Part shown: in pieces, positions 15,928-24,591 of the stretch
How the letters are laid out: every line of letters begins with the position of its first letter
How positions within the stretch are numbered: the first letter of the stretch is position 1
DNA from: Lachnospiraceae bacterium
GTDB lineage: Bacteria; Bacillota; Clostridia; Lachnospirales; Lachnospiraceae
Length of the DNA: 49,069 nt
Direction of reading: 5' to 3'
Assembly: GCA_017619975.1 (NCBI GenBank)
Contig: JAFZRH010000081.1
Coordinates: 1 to 49,069 of the forward strand
Program-made: the position numbers and the translations under genes
The notes under the pieces: model-generated
Seen by the model: only the letters and a program-made list of their open reading frames with translations
Database searches by the model: none
What the model was told of the DNA's origin: nothing

Positions 15928-16671
15928 TTATTGATTGTCTTCCAGAACGTCAACCAGTATGACGGTAATGTTGTCTCTTCCGCCGCCTTTTTTCGCTTCG
16001 GATACCAGCTTTCCGGCCGCCGCTTCCGTATCACTGATCTCGGAGAGGATCCGGATGATCTCCTGTTCTTCCAGCATCCCGTGCAGACCGTCCGTGCAGA
16101 GCAGCAGACGGTTTCCGGGAAATGCTTCCGCGATAAAGACATCTTCCTCTACGTACGGCTCCGTGCCCATGGCACGGGTGATCACATTGCGGTTGGCGCG
16201 GTACATCTCATCGTCCCGCTCCAGGCGGCCGTCCCGGACCATTTCCTCAACCAGGGAGTGATCTTCCGTGATCTGGATCAGCTCGCCGTCCGCGAAGAGA
16301 TAAGCCCGGCTGTCGCCGACGTTGATAATATGGAAGCAGCTCTTGTCCCAGAAAGCCATGACCAGGGTGGAGCCCAGTCCGCTCAGTTCTTCGCTTTCCT
16401 GCGAAACGCGGAAAAGCGCGGCGTTCACCTTCTCCGTCGCTTCTTCCAGCGCCAGATCGATGTTGCCCTTCCGGCCGCGGTTATGCAGCATTTCCGGGAT
16501 CCGGCGTGCCACGAAACGGGAGGCGTATTCTCCTCCCTTGTGACCGCCCATGCCGTCAGCGACTACGAAAAGATTCTCTTCCAGGCCGCCCCAGGGACAG
16601 CCGATGTAAAGAGAGTCCTCATTGTTCTGTCTGACGAGGCCGATATCCGTAAAAGCCGCATAACGTAACAT
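15928..16671 (-). CDS. prpC: PP2C-family Ser/Thr protein phosphatase
   Basis: A 247-residue PPM phosphatase, the partner of PrkC. It has the metal-binding N-terminal D-I-G and R-x-x-N-E-D, the V-A-D-G-M-G-G-H-K-G-G-E motif, L-G-S-T, N-V-G-D-S-R-A-Y, L-C-T-D-G-L, and the terminal G-G-x-D-N-I-T. It probably dephosphorylates PrkC and its substrates. It lies three bases after the rlmN stop. Confidence 0.97.
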   Translation of the reverse strand: MLRYAAFTDIGLVRQNNEDSLYIGCPWGGLEENLFVVADGMGGHKGGEYASRFVARRIPEMLHNRGRKGNIDLALEEATEKVNAALFRVSQESEELSGLGSTLVMAFWDKSCFHIINVGDSRAYLFADGELIQITEDHSLVEEMVRDGRLERDDEMYRANRNVITRAMGTEPYVEEDVFIAEAFPGNRLLLCTDGLHGMLEEQEIIRILSEISDTEAAAGKLVSEAKKGGGRDNITVILVDVLEDNQ

Positions 16672-16674
16672 AGG

Positions 16675-17697
16675 CTATTGCAGCAGCCTCCTTCTCAGCT
16701 GGCCGCAGGCACCGTCGATGTCCGCGCCCATCTTCTTTCTTATAGTAGCATTTATTCCGTTTTTTTCAAGTGTTTTTTGGAAACGGAGCACGGCCGCGTC
16801 AAAAGAGGCTTCAAAGCCCCGCTCCGTGACCGGGTTGACCGGGATCAGATTCACGTGGCAGTTCCGGCCTTTCAGCAGCTTTGCCAGCGCCAGCGCCATC
16901 TCCTCACTGTCGTTGGAGCCCCGGACCAGACTGTATTCATAGCTCATGCGGCGGCCTGTTTTTTTGAAATACGCATCGCAGGCGGCCAGCGTTTCCGCGA
17001 TGGTATAACGGTTCGCGATCGGCATCATGGTCCGGCGCAGCTCGTCGTTCGGCGCATGCAGGGACAGCGCCAGGGTAATGCCGAGCTTTTCCTCGGCGAG
17101 ACGGGCGATCTGCGGCACCAGACCGCAGGTGGAGACGGTGATATTCCGCTGGCTTAAGTTTTTGCCCTTCGGATCCGAGATCAGACGAATGAAACGGATC
17201 AGGTTTTCCAGATTATCGAGCGGCTCGCCCATCCCCATCACCACGAGATGATCCACGCGCTCTCCCGTTTCCTCTTCGATGCGGTAGACCTGCTCCAGCA
17301 TTTCACCGGGCAGCAGGTTGCGGGACAGGCCGTTCAAGGTCGAGGCGCAGAAGCGGCAGCCCATGCGGCAGCCGACCTGCGAGGACACGCAGACGGTATG
17401 GCCGTAGTCGTAGGGCATGAAGACGCTTTCCACGGCCTGACCGTCCGGCAGCAGAAAGAGATATTTGCGGGTGCCGTCTTTTGAAAGCTGCAGCGTGTGC
17501 AGCTGAAGGGTGGAAAGGCTGTAGTGCTGCCGCAGAGCGTCTTTGAAGGCGTGCGGCAGGTTCAGGGCTTCGTCCAGGTCCCGGATCTTCTTTTTGTGCA
17601 GCCACTCGAAGAGCTGGGCGCCGCGGTAAGCGGGCTGCCCCAGATCGGCTGCTGCTGTTTTTAATTCGGCCTCCGTCAGGGAGCGAAGATCCGTCAT
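16675..17697 (-). CDS. rlmN: 23S rRNA (adenine2503-C2)-methyltransferase RlmN
   Basis: A 340-residue radical SAM methyltransferase that modifies A2503 of 23S rRNA and A37 of some tRNAs. The cluster cysteines are C110, C114 and C117, G-M-G-E-P-L-D-N binds SAM, and the catalytic cysteine near the C-terminus is C331 in G-A-C-G-Q-L. Length is normal. Its ATG overlaps the rsmB stop by four bases (ATGA). Confidence 0.97.
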   Translation of the reverse strand: MTDLRSLTEAELKTAAADLGQPAYRGAQLFEWLHKKKIRDLDEALNLPHAFKDALRQHYSLSTLQLHTLQLSKDGTRKYLFLLPDGQAVESVFMPYDYGHTVCVSSQVGCRMGCRFCASTLNGLSRNLLPGEMLEQVYRIEEETGERVDHLVVMGMGEPLDNLENLIRFIRLISDPKGKNLSQRNITVSTCGLVPQIARLAEEKLGITLALSLHAPNDELRRTMMPIANRYTIAETLAACDAYFKKTGRRMSYEYSLVRGSNDSEEMALALAKLLKGRNCHVNLIPVNPVTERGFEASFDAAVLRFQKTLEKNGINATIRKKMGADIDGACGQLRRRLLQ

Positions 17698-19052
17698 GCG
17701 TTCTTCTCCTTTGCAAACAGACTGATGAAGAAGCCGTCGTATCCGAAGCTTCTGTCGGGCCGGTCCCCCGGCAGAAGCTGCAGGCTGTGGCAGCCGCTGC
17801 GGATGCCCGGGATTTCTGCCGGCAGGGCGAGCGCCGACGGCGCAAAGCCCAGTTCCTTTTCTATATACAGCGCGTTGTCCGCGTTTTCTTCTTTGGTCAG
17901 GGTGCAGGTGGAATACAAAAGCTTTCCGCCCGGCTTTACATAGCGCATGGCATTGCGCAGGATCTGCCGCTGCAGGGCGGCCAGTTCCTCCACCTTTTCC
18001 CGGGTGACGCGGTATTTGATCTCCGGCTTGCGGGAAGCCGTCCCCAGACCCGAACAGGGCAGATCCGCGATCACCAGGTCAAAAGTGTTCTCAAAAGCGG
18101 GATGGAAGACCGTGGCGTCCGCCTGCCGGACCGAAAGACAGGAAAAGCCGCTTCTTTCGGCGTTTTCCCGGATCAGGCGGCACTTGGAAGCCGTCAGATC
18201 GCAGGCGATGACCTCGCCCCGGTCTTTCATCAGATCCGCCGCGTGCAGACTTTTGCCGCCCGGCGCGGCGCAAAGATCCAGCACTTTCATTCCGGGCTGC
18301 GGCGCGGCGGCCAGGACCGCCAGCTGCGCGCTCAGATCCTGCAGCTGTACGAAACCGTTCCGGATGGCTTCGGTCTGCTCCAGCGGGAGCCGTTCTGTTT
18401 CTTCCGGATCCTCCCGCCTTCTTTCCAACGTCAGAGAGGCCGCAAAAAGCGGATGCGGCACGGCCGAGAAGCCGTCCCGTTCCAACAGGCGGACAGCTTC
18501 TTCCGGACGGATACGGCTTTCGTTGACGCGTCCCCAGAGGGGCGGCGCTTCGAGAAAACACGCGGCGATCTGCCGGGTCCTTTCCGCCCCGTATAAAGCT
18601 GTCAGCGCGTCATACAGGGGCTGCGGCAGACTGAGCGCCGCCGCGCCTTCGGGACGGATCCAGTCTGTTTTGCGGGCGGCAGAGCGCAGAACGCCGTTCG
18701 TATAAGCGGTCAGGCCCTCGCCGAAGCGTTTCCGAATGAGCTTTACGCTCTCGTTGACCGCTGCCGAGGCGGGGATCCGGTCCATGTACAAAAGCTGAAA
18801 CAGCCCCATGCGCAGTACGCTGCGCAGATAGGGTTTCAGTCCCGCAGGCGGTGTTTTCGAGACCTGGGCCAGATAAAAATCCAGTGTCAGCACGGTCCCG
18901 ACCGTTCCGTGGACCAGCGCCGTGATAAAGCTCCGCTCGCGCAGATCCGGCGCCGGATCCGTCCGAAAAGCCTCCCGAAGGAGCTCATGGCTCTTTCCGC
19001 CCTGCTCCAGCGTTTTATCGATGATCGAAGCGGCCAGTGCCCGGCTATTCAT
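17694..19052 (-). CDS. rsmB: 16S rRNA (cytosine967-C5)-methyltransferase RsmB
   Basis: A 452-residue enzyme. An N-terminal NusB-like RNA-binding domain (about 1-130) is followed by a Rossmann methyltransferase domain with L-D-L-C-A-A-P-G-G-K-S, D-L-P-C-S-G-L-G and Y-S-T-C-T-L; the cysteines in the last two are the release and catalytic residues of the m5C family. I chose ATG 19052 (MNSRALAASIIDKT), which overlaps the last eight bases of fmt; a longer frame starting at 19106 would lie wholly within fmt. Confidence 0.96.
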   Translation of the reverse strand: MNSRALAASIIDKTLEQGGKSHELLREAFRTDPAPDLRERSFITALVHGTVGTVLTLDFYLAQVSKTPPAGLKPYLRSVLRMGLFQLLYMDRIPASAAVNESVKLIRKRFGEGLTAYTNGVLRSAARKTDWIRPEGAAALSLPQPLYDALTALYGAERTRQIAACFLEAPPLWGRVNESRIRPEEAVRLLERDGFSAVPHPLFAASLTLERRREDPEETERLPLEQTEAIRNGFVQLQDLSAQLAVLAAAPQPGMKVLDLCAAPGGKSLHAADLMKDRGEVIACDLTASKCRLIRENAERSGFSCLSVRQADATVFHPAFENTFDLVIADLPCSGLGTASRKPEIKYRVTREKVEELAALQRQILRNAMRYVKPGGKLLYSTCTLTKEENADNALYIEKELGFAPSALALPAEIPGIRSGCHSLQLLPGDRPDRSFGYDGFFISLFAKEKNA

Positions 19053-20001
19053 GGATTTCTCCCAGGATCTCACCCGGCTGCACGGCATAGCCGCGAAGAT
19101 ACGCATCTGCCGGCATGAGCTTTTTCCCCTCCGGCTGCAGGCTCAGGATTCGCAGGATGCCGCCGCCCGTCTGCACGTCAATTCCCCTCTTGGACGCCGC
19201 CAGGACCGTTCCGGGGAGCGGGCAGACCGCGTCCTCCTCCCGGATCACCGCCGCCCGGCCGATCTTCAGGCGTTTGCCGGCTCGGAAAGTATAGGTGCCG
19301 GGCCAGGGATCAAAAGCGCGGATGCGCCGCTCCAGCTCGTCGGCCGGACAGGCAAAATTCAGGCAGCCCGCCTCTTTTCGGATCAGGCCGGCATAACTGC
19401 TTTCGCCCTCCTGCGGACGGCGGGACAGACTGCCGGCTTCCAGCTGCTTCAGGGTTTCGACGATCAGCTTTCCGCCCAGCGCGGCCAGCTTTTCCGTCAG
19501 GCTCCCGCCGGTATCCTCCGGATCGATCGGACAGATCTCCTGCAGCAGGATATCGCCCGTATCCAGACCGGCGTCCATCTGCATCGTGGTCACGCCTGTT
19601 TCGCTCTCTCCGGCCAGGATCGCCGCCTCGATCGGTGAAGCGCCGCGGTATTTCGGCAAGAGCGAGGTGTGCACGTTAATGCAGCCGAAGCGCGGCAGAT
19701 CCAGCACGCTCTGCGGCAGAATCTGCCCGAAAGCAGCCACGACACCCACGTCGGCGGGATGCTCTTCTAAGAATTCACGCAGCCCGGCCACGTTTTCCTC
19801 GCGCCGCAGCCGTTCCGGCTGAAAGACGGGGATGCCGCGCAGAAGCGCCGCCTCCTTGACCGGCGAGCACTGGACCGCTTTGCCGCGGCCCTTCTCCCGG
19901 TCCGGCTGCGTGACGCAGAGCACGATCTCATGACCCGCTTCGCAGAGGGCTTCCAGCACTGTCCGGCTTAAGTCCGGCGTGCCCATAAACAGGATCCGCA
20001 T
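19045..20001 (-). CDS. fmt: Methionyl-tRNA formyltransferase
   Basis: A 318-residue enzyme that formylates initiator Met-tRNA using 10-formyl-THF. It has the N-terminal M-R-I-L-F-M-G-T-P-D, the catalytic H-T-S-L-L-P-K-Y-R-G-A-S-P-I region (corresponding to the N-H-D triad site) and the C-terminal OB-like domain. ATG 20001 is preceded by GGAAGGAG; the TTG 15 bases upstream is not needed. The usual upstream def (deformylase) is absent here; ackA is upstream instead, separated by a long hairpin. Confidence 0.96.
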   Translation of the reverse strand: MRILFMGTPDLSRTVLEALCEAGHEIVLCVTQPDREKGRGKAVQCSPVKEAALLRGIPVFQPERLRREENVAGLREFLEEHPADVGVVAAFGQILPQSVLDLPRFGCINVHTSLLPKYRGASPIEAAILAGESETGVTTMQMDAGLDTGDILLQEICPIDPEDTGGSLTEKLAALGGKLIVETLKQLEAGSLSRRPQEGESSYAGLIRKEAGCLNFACPADELERRIRAFDPWPGTYTFRAGKRLKIGRAAVIREEDAVCPLPGTVLAASKRGIDVQTGGGILRILSLQPEGKKLMPADAYLRGYAVQPGEILGEIHE

Positions 20002-20014
20002 GAAGACTCCTTCC

Positions 20015-20087
20015 AAAAAATATACGGGTATATGCGGGCATGTGCCCCTACCGTCCTGTAGAGGCCGATGCCCGCACCGACCCGTAT
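20015..20087 (-). terminator. Long two-part hairpin between ackA and fmt, terminator-like
   Basis: An outer 8-bp stem (20022-20029 with 20080-20087) and an inner 9-bp stem (20033-20041 with 20068-20076) enclose a 26-base loop; an A6 run on the plus strand (20015-20020) becomes a T tract after the hairpin on the minus strand. It should terminate ackA mRNA, at least partly. Its GTAGGGGCACATGCCCGC core looks like a dispersed palindromic repeat. Confidence 0.7.
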
Positions 20088-20107
20088 AGTAAGTAAACGA
20101 ATGCTTC

Positions 20108-21301
20108 TTACTTCTCTACGATCGCGACGGTCTCGCGCGCGATGGCCAGCTCCTCGTTGGTCGGAACAACCATGGCGATGACCTTGGAATCCGGCGTGGA
20201 GATGATCTTCTCTTCGCCGCGGCAGTTGTTGGCCTCGGGATCCAGCCTGCAGCCTAAGAACTCTAAGTAGGACAGGATCTCGGCCCGGACGGAGATATCG
20301 TTTTCGCCGATGCCGGCCGTGAAGCAGATCACGTCCACGCCGTTCATGGCGGCGGCATAGTAGCCGACGAACTTCGCGACACGGTAAGTGAAGACGTCCA
20401 GCGCCGCCTGCGCGCGTTCATTGCCTTCCTTGGCCGCGCCTTCCAGATCGCGGAAGTCGCTGGAGACGCCGGAAATGCCCTGCACGCCGGACTTCTTGTT
20501 CAGAACATTCAGGACCTGTGCCAGACTCATGTTTTCCTTCGCGGCGATATACTCAATGATGGCCGGATCCAGACCGCCGGAGCGGGTGCCCATGGTCACG
20601 CCTTCCAGCGGCGTAAAGCCCATGGAGGTATCCACGGACTTGCCGTGATCCACCGCACAGAGAGACGCGCCGTTGCCCAGGTGGCAGACGATGATCTTTA
20701 AGTCCTTGACGTCCTTGCCGAGGATCTCGGCCGCGCGCTTGGAAACATAGCTGTGGGAAGTGCCGTGGAAGCCGTAGCGGCGTACGCCGTACTTGGTATA
20801 GTATTCATAAGGCAGGCTGTACAGGAAAGCCTTGGGCGGCATGGTCTGATGGAAGGCGGTATCGAAAACGCCGACCATGGGGACGCCGGGCATCAGCTTC
20901 TGGCAGGCCCGGATGCCGATGATATTGGCCGGGTTGTGAAGAGGCGCCAGCTCGCTGCAGGCTTCCACTTCCTTGATGGCGTCTTCGGTCAGCAGGGTGG
21001 ACTTAGCGAACTTCTCGCCGCCGTGCACGATGCGGTGGCCGACCGCGCCGATCTCGGCCAGTGATCCTATCACGCCGATCTCGGGATCCGTCAGCTTGGA
21101 CAGAACGCCGCTGACGGCCACGGTATGATTCGGCAGGGGATCCTCAAAGACATGCTTTCCGCCGCCGGCCGGGGAATAAGTCAGTCTCCCGTCGATGCCG
21201 ATGCGTTCGCACAGGCCCTTCGCCAGAACCTGTTCGGTCTCGGAATCGATCAGCTGGAACTTCAATGAAGAGCTGCCGCAGTTGATAACCAATACTTTCA
21301 T
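20108..21301 (-). CDS. ackA: Acetate kinase
   Basis: A 397-residue enzyme converting acetyl-phosphate and ADP to acetate and ATP, the energy-conserving step of acetate fermentation. Signatures are [11 protein letters not shown] near the N-terminus, R-I-V-H-G-G, the catalytic D of [23 protein letters not shown] and T-A-G-I-G-E-N. Length is normal. AAGGAGG lies 11 bases before the ATG. The usual partner pta is not adjacent on either side. Confidence 0.98.
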   Translation of the reverse strand: MKVLVINCGSSSLKFQLIDSETEQVLAKGLCERIGIDGRLTYSPAGGGKHVFEDPLPNHTVAVSGVLSKLTDPEIGVIGSLAEIGAVGHRIVHGGEKFAKSTLLTEDAIKEVEACSELAPLHNPANIIGIRACQKLMPGVPMVGVFDTAFHQTMPPKAFLYSLPYEYYTKYGVRRYGFHGTSHSYVSKRAAEILGKDVKDLKIIVCHLGNGASLCAVDHGKSVDTSMGFTPLEGVTMGTRSGGLDPAIIEYIAAKENMSLAQVLNVLNKKSGVQGISGVSSDFRDLEGAAKEGNERAQAALDVFTYRVAKFVGYYAAAMNGVDVICFTAGIGENDISVRAEILSYLEFLGCRLDPEANNCRGEEKIISTPDSKVIAMVVPTNEELAIARETVAIVEK

Positions 21302-21353
21302 CTTGAGTTTGCCTCCTTAAAAGACTTTTCACGAATGTCGGATGACAGGATAA

Positions 21354-21382
21354 ATTATAGCAAAGATGCAGGGGAATGACAA
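21354..21382 (-). promoter_or_regulatory. Promoter of ackA
   Basis: Minus-strand TTGTCA (21377-21382), 17-base spacer, consensus TATAAT (21354-21359), about 53 bases upstream of the start codon. Confidence 0.88.
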
Positions 21383-21414
21383 GAAGATTTCACGCGGCTC
21401 TCTCAAAAGACAGC

Positions 21415-21459
21415 GGAGCCGCGGCTCTTTGCCGGACAAGCCCGGTGAGCCGCGGCTCC
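21415..21459. terminator. Terminator after the ECF S-component gene
   Basis: GGAGCCGCGGCTC (21415-21427) pairs with GAGCCGCGGCTCC (21447-21459). Each arm contains the 12-bp palindrome GAGCCGCGGCTC. A TCTTTT tract follows on the minus strand and TGTTTTT on the plus strand. Confidence 0.75.
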
Positions 21460-21464
21460 TGTTT

Positions 21465-22010
21465 TTACAGCTGCCGCATCCGCGCTAAAAGCTTTCGCAT
21501 CAGCTTCGCAAGCGGTTCATACAGAAGAAGTGTCGGAACAAATCCGCTGATGGCCAGAATCGCTTCCCAGGGAATATCGATCAGAATATAAGCCCCCAGC
21601 GTTCCGATCTGATTCGTATAGAGCAGGGCCGTCGGGACGATCATGACCCAACAGTATAACAAAGCCGCCAGCGCCGCCGCAAAGGCCAGGACGATATTGT
21701 TTTCCGTCTTTTTAAAGGCCGTGCAGTACAGAAGCGGGCCGAGCATCCAGCCGATCCACTGCGCCGTCGTGAAGATCGGGTTTAAAGAACCCCAGATCAC
21801 GCTGTCCAGCAGGAGATAAACCGTGACGATCACGGCTGTCCGCGTAAAGCCCAGACATTTGGCGTAAAGCAGCATCAGAAAGACCGTAAGCGAGATATTC
21901 GGCAGGAAAGACATCAGCTCTTTCTGCAGCATCAGGATCGCCGCCAGAAGCGCCATCAGGACGATATCCAGGATCGTCCAGACGGCGCTGCGCTTTATCT
22001 CCGCTTTCAT
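21465..22010 (-). CDS. ECF transporter S component, probably for a corrinoid
   Basis: A 181-residue integral membrane protein with five to six hydrophobic segments and the ECF S-component look. The substrate-binding subunit would pair with a shared EcfA/A'/T module encoded elsewhere. Substrate is inferred from context: the gene lies seven bases after a DUF4430 gene and both lie under an AdoCbl riboswitch, so cobalamin or a precursor is the likely cargo. ATG 22010 has AAGGAAAG upstream. Confidence 0.8.
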   Translation of the reverse strand: MKAEIKRSAVWTILDIVLMALLAAILMLQKELMSFLPNISLTVFLMLLYAKCLGFTRTAVIVTVYLLLDSVIWGSLNPIFTTAQWIGWMLGPLLYCTAFKKTENNIVLAFAAALAALLYCWVMIVPTALLYTNQIGTLGAYILIDIPWEAILAISGFVPTLLLYEPLAKLMRKLLARMRQL

Positions 22011-22016
22011 CTTTCC

Positions 22017-22424
22017 TTACGAGGCCGGGATATAGACCGTATCGACAAAGTCGATCTTGTCGCCGTCCTTGAATTCCAGAGAGCCGATGCCTACCTGGGC
22101 ATACTCCCCGTTATACAGGATGGAGATATAGCTGCTCCAGTCTGCCGGCGTCGTGAGGGACTCGATGGTCATGATCATGGGGCCGTAGCCGCTGTCCTCA
22201 TAGGTCACGTTGCTGAAGTTGTTCTTCACCAGATCCGCCAGCTTGTCGCCTTCCTTGTAGCCGATCTTCTTTTCGGCCAGCACTTTGCCGTCCTTGTCCT
22301 GCACCGTCACGGTGATGTGTCCGTCATCCTTCGCAATGCCGCCGCCCAGGGTCAGCCACAGAATGCAGGCAAGCGCCAGCACGGCCACGACGGCCAGGAT
22401 GATCGTCAGTTTCTTGTTCTTCAT
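22017..22424 (-). CDS. DUF4430 (transcobalamin-like C-terminal domain) membrane-anchored protein
   Basis: A 135-residue protein with an N-terminal hydrophobic anchor (about 6-26) and one extracytoplasmic DUF4430 domain (about 36-133). DUF4430 resembles the C-terminal beta domain of transcobalamin and is often found beside cobalamin uptake genes in Firmicutes. It probably captures the corrinoid at the cell surface for the S component encoded next. No good ribosome binding site precedes ATG 22424, which is odd for the first gene after a riboswitch. Confidence 0.82.
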   Translation of the reverse strand: MKNKKLTIILAVVAVLALACILWLTLGGGIAKDDGHITVTVQDKDGKVLAEKKIGYKEGDKLADLVKNNFSNVTYEDSGYGPMIMTIESLTTPADWSSYISILYNGEYAQVGIGSLEFKDGDKIDFVDTVYIPAS

Positions 22425-22505
22425 GTTGTTTTGCAGGTCCCGTCCATCCGACAGCCGTAACCCGGCAGCCCCCGTATGAAACGTCTGCTCTTCCTCCGTT
22501 TTTTA

Positions 22506-22664
22506 TGCTTTCGGGTAAGTCTCCTGGCTCCGCTTCTTCCGGAAGGACCGCCTTCTCACGTTTTCAGCAATGGCATCCCGGATCCTCCGTCCGCGTTACA
22601 GTTGCCGGCACAGCCAAGGTCTTTCACCTTGTTCCTCGTTATGACCTCGCGGTCACCCGAAGCA
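22506..22664 (-). promoter_or_regulatory. Adenosylcobalamin riboswitch
   Basis: Read on the minus strand, the closing stem P1 is TGCTTCGGGT (22664-22655) with ACCCGAAAGCA (22516-22506). The B12-box-like core GCCGGCAACTGTAACGCGG lies at 22609-22591. Other conserved parts are GGTGAAAGACC, ATGCCATTG and GGAGCCAGGAGAC. It lies about 80 bases upstream of the DUF4430 gene and should lower its expression, and that of the S component, when AdoCbl is present. I see no terminator between it and the start codon, so control is probably translational. Confidence 0.95.
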
Positions 22665-22755
22665 GTGCCATTGTAGCATTTTCACCCGGAAACATCAAGA
22701 CGGCAGATACCGGAAGGGAAAATCTTGCGCCGGAATACAAAATCTTTCTGATTTC

Positions 22756-22784
22756 TTTACAAATGTAAAATTTCATATTATAAT
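22756..22784 (+). promoter_or_regulatory. Promoter of the zinc-ribbon membrane protein gene
   Basis: TTTACA (22756-22761), 17-base spacer, TATAAT (22779-22784). An inverted repeat TTTAC-N4-GTAAA (22756-22769) covers the -35 box and could be an operator. Confidence 0.82.
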
Positions 22785-22834
22785 GCTTTTATCAAAAAAT
22801 CGCCGGCTTCCCGGTGCGAAAGGAAGGTAATTTT

Positions 22835-23275
22835 ATGGCTTTTTGTCCTAATTGCGGCGCCCAGGTTGAAGACGGCGCTCCTGTATGTCCGAATTGCGGA
22901 ACCAGCTTTGCGGCTCCTCAGGTGAACTATGCGATCGATCCGAAGGATCACACCGCGGAATTTGATCCCAAGGACATTTCCGACAACAAGGTCTTCGCGA
23001 TGGCCGCTTATCTGTTAAGCATCATCGGCGTCATCATCACGCTGCTGGCTGCGCAGAAGTCCGATTACGCGATGTTCCATGCCCGCCAGTCCATGAAGAT
23101 CTCCATGTGCGAAGTTCTCTGCGCGATCATGCTGATCGTCCCGTTCCTGGGCTGGGTCGCTGCGCCGATCTGCCTGCTGATCCTCTTCGTCGTGCGCGTG
23201 ATCCTCTTCTTCCAGGTCTGCAAGGGTCAGGCCAAGGAAGCGCCGATCATCGGCAGCTTCGGTTTCCTGAAATAA
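22835..23275 (+). CDS. Zinc-ribbon membrane protein, DUF4870-like
   Basis: A 146-residue protein. A zinc ribbon (C4, C7, C19, C22: FCPNCGAQ and VCPNCG) is followed by a linker and two or three transmembrane helices, with the pattern F-H-A-R-Q-S typical of DUF4870-type small membrane proteins. Function is unknown. I chose ATG 22835, preceded by GGAAGG, so that the protein begins MAFCPNCG. It is alone in its transcription unit, with its own promoter and a terminator. Confidence 0.85.
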   Translation: MAFCPNCGAQVEDGAPVCPNCGTSFAAPQVNYAIDPKDHTAEFDPKDISDNKVFAMAAYLLSIIGVIITLLAAQKSDYAMFHARQSMKISMCEVLCAIMLIVPFLGWVAAPICLLILFVVRVILFFQVCKGQAKEAPIIGSFGFLK

Positions 23276-23296
23276 TTTTCCGACAGCCGGGATACA

Positions 23297-23347
23297 ACAG
23301 CAAAAGGAGCCGCGGATCGCCAAACGCATCCGCGGCTCTTTTGCTGT
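23297..23347. terminator. Bidirectional terminator between the zinc-ribbon and HAD genes
   Basis: A 20-bp stem with one bulged G (23297-23317 with 23328-23347) has an AAAA tract in the left arm and TTTT in the right, so it can act both ways. It shares the GAGCCGCGG core with the terminator at 21415. Confidence 0.88.
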
Positions 23348-23362
23348 ATTCTTTTGGAAGGA

Positions 23363-24547
23363 TCAGGTCTGGGCGTCCAGCGCTTCCCGGATGCTCCGGG
23401 CAAAGAGACTGTCTTCGTCCTCCTGCGCCAGCAGGCTCCGGTAAAATTTCGCCAGCCGCACGTCCCCGAGCATATAGTAGATCTGTTTGTTCTGCTCACC
23501 GATCCGGAAAAGCTCTTCCCGCTCTTCCTGTGTCCAGTTCGGTACGGCCAGAAGCCGCTCCACCAGCATATGCGTGGTCGCGAAATTCCGGCTGCCGGAA
23601 AGGGCCTGGATCAGGCGTTCCTTCTCACGCGTTTCCGGAGTCGCCCGCTTCATCTCATTCTGCGCGAAATTCTCCACTTCCTTCTTCAGGGTATAGTGGA
23701 AGGCTTCCAGCTGTTCCTTGGCAGCCGTGTGCTGGATGATACTTTTTAAAAGCCAGTCCAGCTGGGAGTTTTCCCGGTAATCCGCCTCCGCAAAATACCT
23801 GATGCGGTTTTCCCGCAGCATCTTATAAACCTTGCTCTTGCCGCCTTCCGGATCATAAACACCGATGGAGTGGCCGCCGTACCCGTTCACCAGACGCATG
23901 CAGGGCACATCGGTGTCGCTGTCCCCGATATAGACCATGTTTCGGAACGGGACCCGCCGTTCTTCCTGAGGGAAATTGTCGTTCACCGCGGGATCGTTCA
24001 CGTCCAGGACGCCTTTTTCGATCCGGAACAGGAACTGCGTTTTATTGGTATAATTGACCGCCATGGCCGGCCAGACGGCTTCATCGTTTTCGTTAAAATA
24101 GAAGGAGCTGGCGTAGATCTGCGTGAAAGCGCCTTTTTTTGCCATCTCGGTGCCTTCGATCATTTCCCTGATACCCGAAGAAATAATATAATGCTCCACG
24201 ATGACGCCCTGTTCACGGCCGTAAGCCCGGATGCGTTCAAACCACTCCGCAACACCCGGATACAGCTTGACTCTTGCGCCGTAATCCATCAGCGCCTGCC
24301 GGGTCAGAGCAAATTTCCCCCGGGATTCCTCCAGCATCATCAGCATATACGCCAGATTGGCATCCATATCGTTTTCCCGGGCCAGGCGCGTCGTGCCCTT
24401 CCAGAAATCGGCGACGGACCAGCCGACCTCCTGAATAAAGCCCTGCGCCTGCATATCGTCCGGCGACAGCGTATGGTCAAAGTCGTAGCAGATCGCCAGG
24501 ACCGGCAGATCTTCCTTATTCCTTCTTTCAAACAGTGTACCAGCCAT
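23363..24547 (-). CDS. HAD-family phosphatase, unusually long
   Basis: A 394-residue HAD hydrolase. Motif I is Y-D-F-D-H-T-L-S with nucleophile D22 and D24; motif II is I-I-S-S-G; motif IV is Y-I-G-D-S-D-T-D-V-P-C-M. The last 110 residues are an extra helical, charged region with no clear match, and it separates this protein from short HAD phosphatases. The substrate is unknown. Of GTG 24550 and ATG 24547, ATG has the better spacing to AAAGGAG. It is followed by its terminator; the upstream gene at 24592 ends 44 bases away, so it may be the last gene of that transcript. Confidence 0.85.
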   Translation of the reverse strand: MAGTLFERRNKEDLPVLAICYDFDHTLSPDDMQAQGFIQEVGWSVADFWKGTTRLARENDMDANLAYMLMMLEESRGKFALTRQALMDYGARVKLYPGVAEWFERIRAYGREQGVIVEHYIISSGIREMIEGTEMAKKGAFTQIYASSFYFNENDEAVWPAMAVNYTNKTQFLFRIEKGVLDVNDPAVNDNFPQEERRVPFRNMVYIGDSDTDVPCMRLVNGYGGHSIGVYDPEGGKSKVYKMLRENRIRYFAEADYRENSQLDWLLKSIIQHTAAKEQLEAFHYTLKKEVENFAQNEMKRATPETREKERLIQALSGSRNFATTHMLVERLLAVPNWTQEEREELFRIGEQNKQIYYMLGDVRLAKFYRSLLAQEDEDSLFARSIREALDAQT

Positions 24548-24591
24548 CACAGCTCCTTTTGCCCGGCAGCGCTTCCGGGCCTCGGCAGTCT

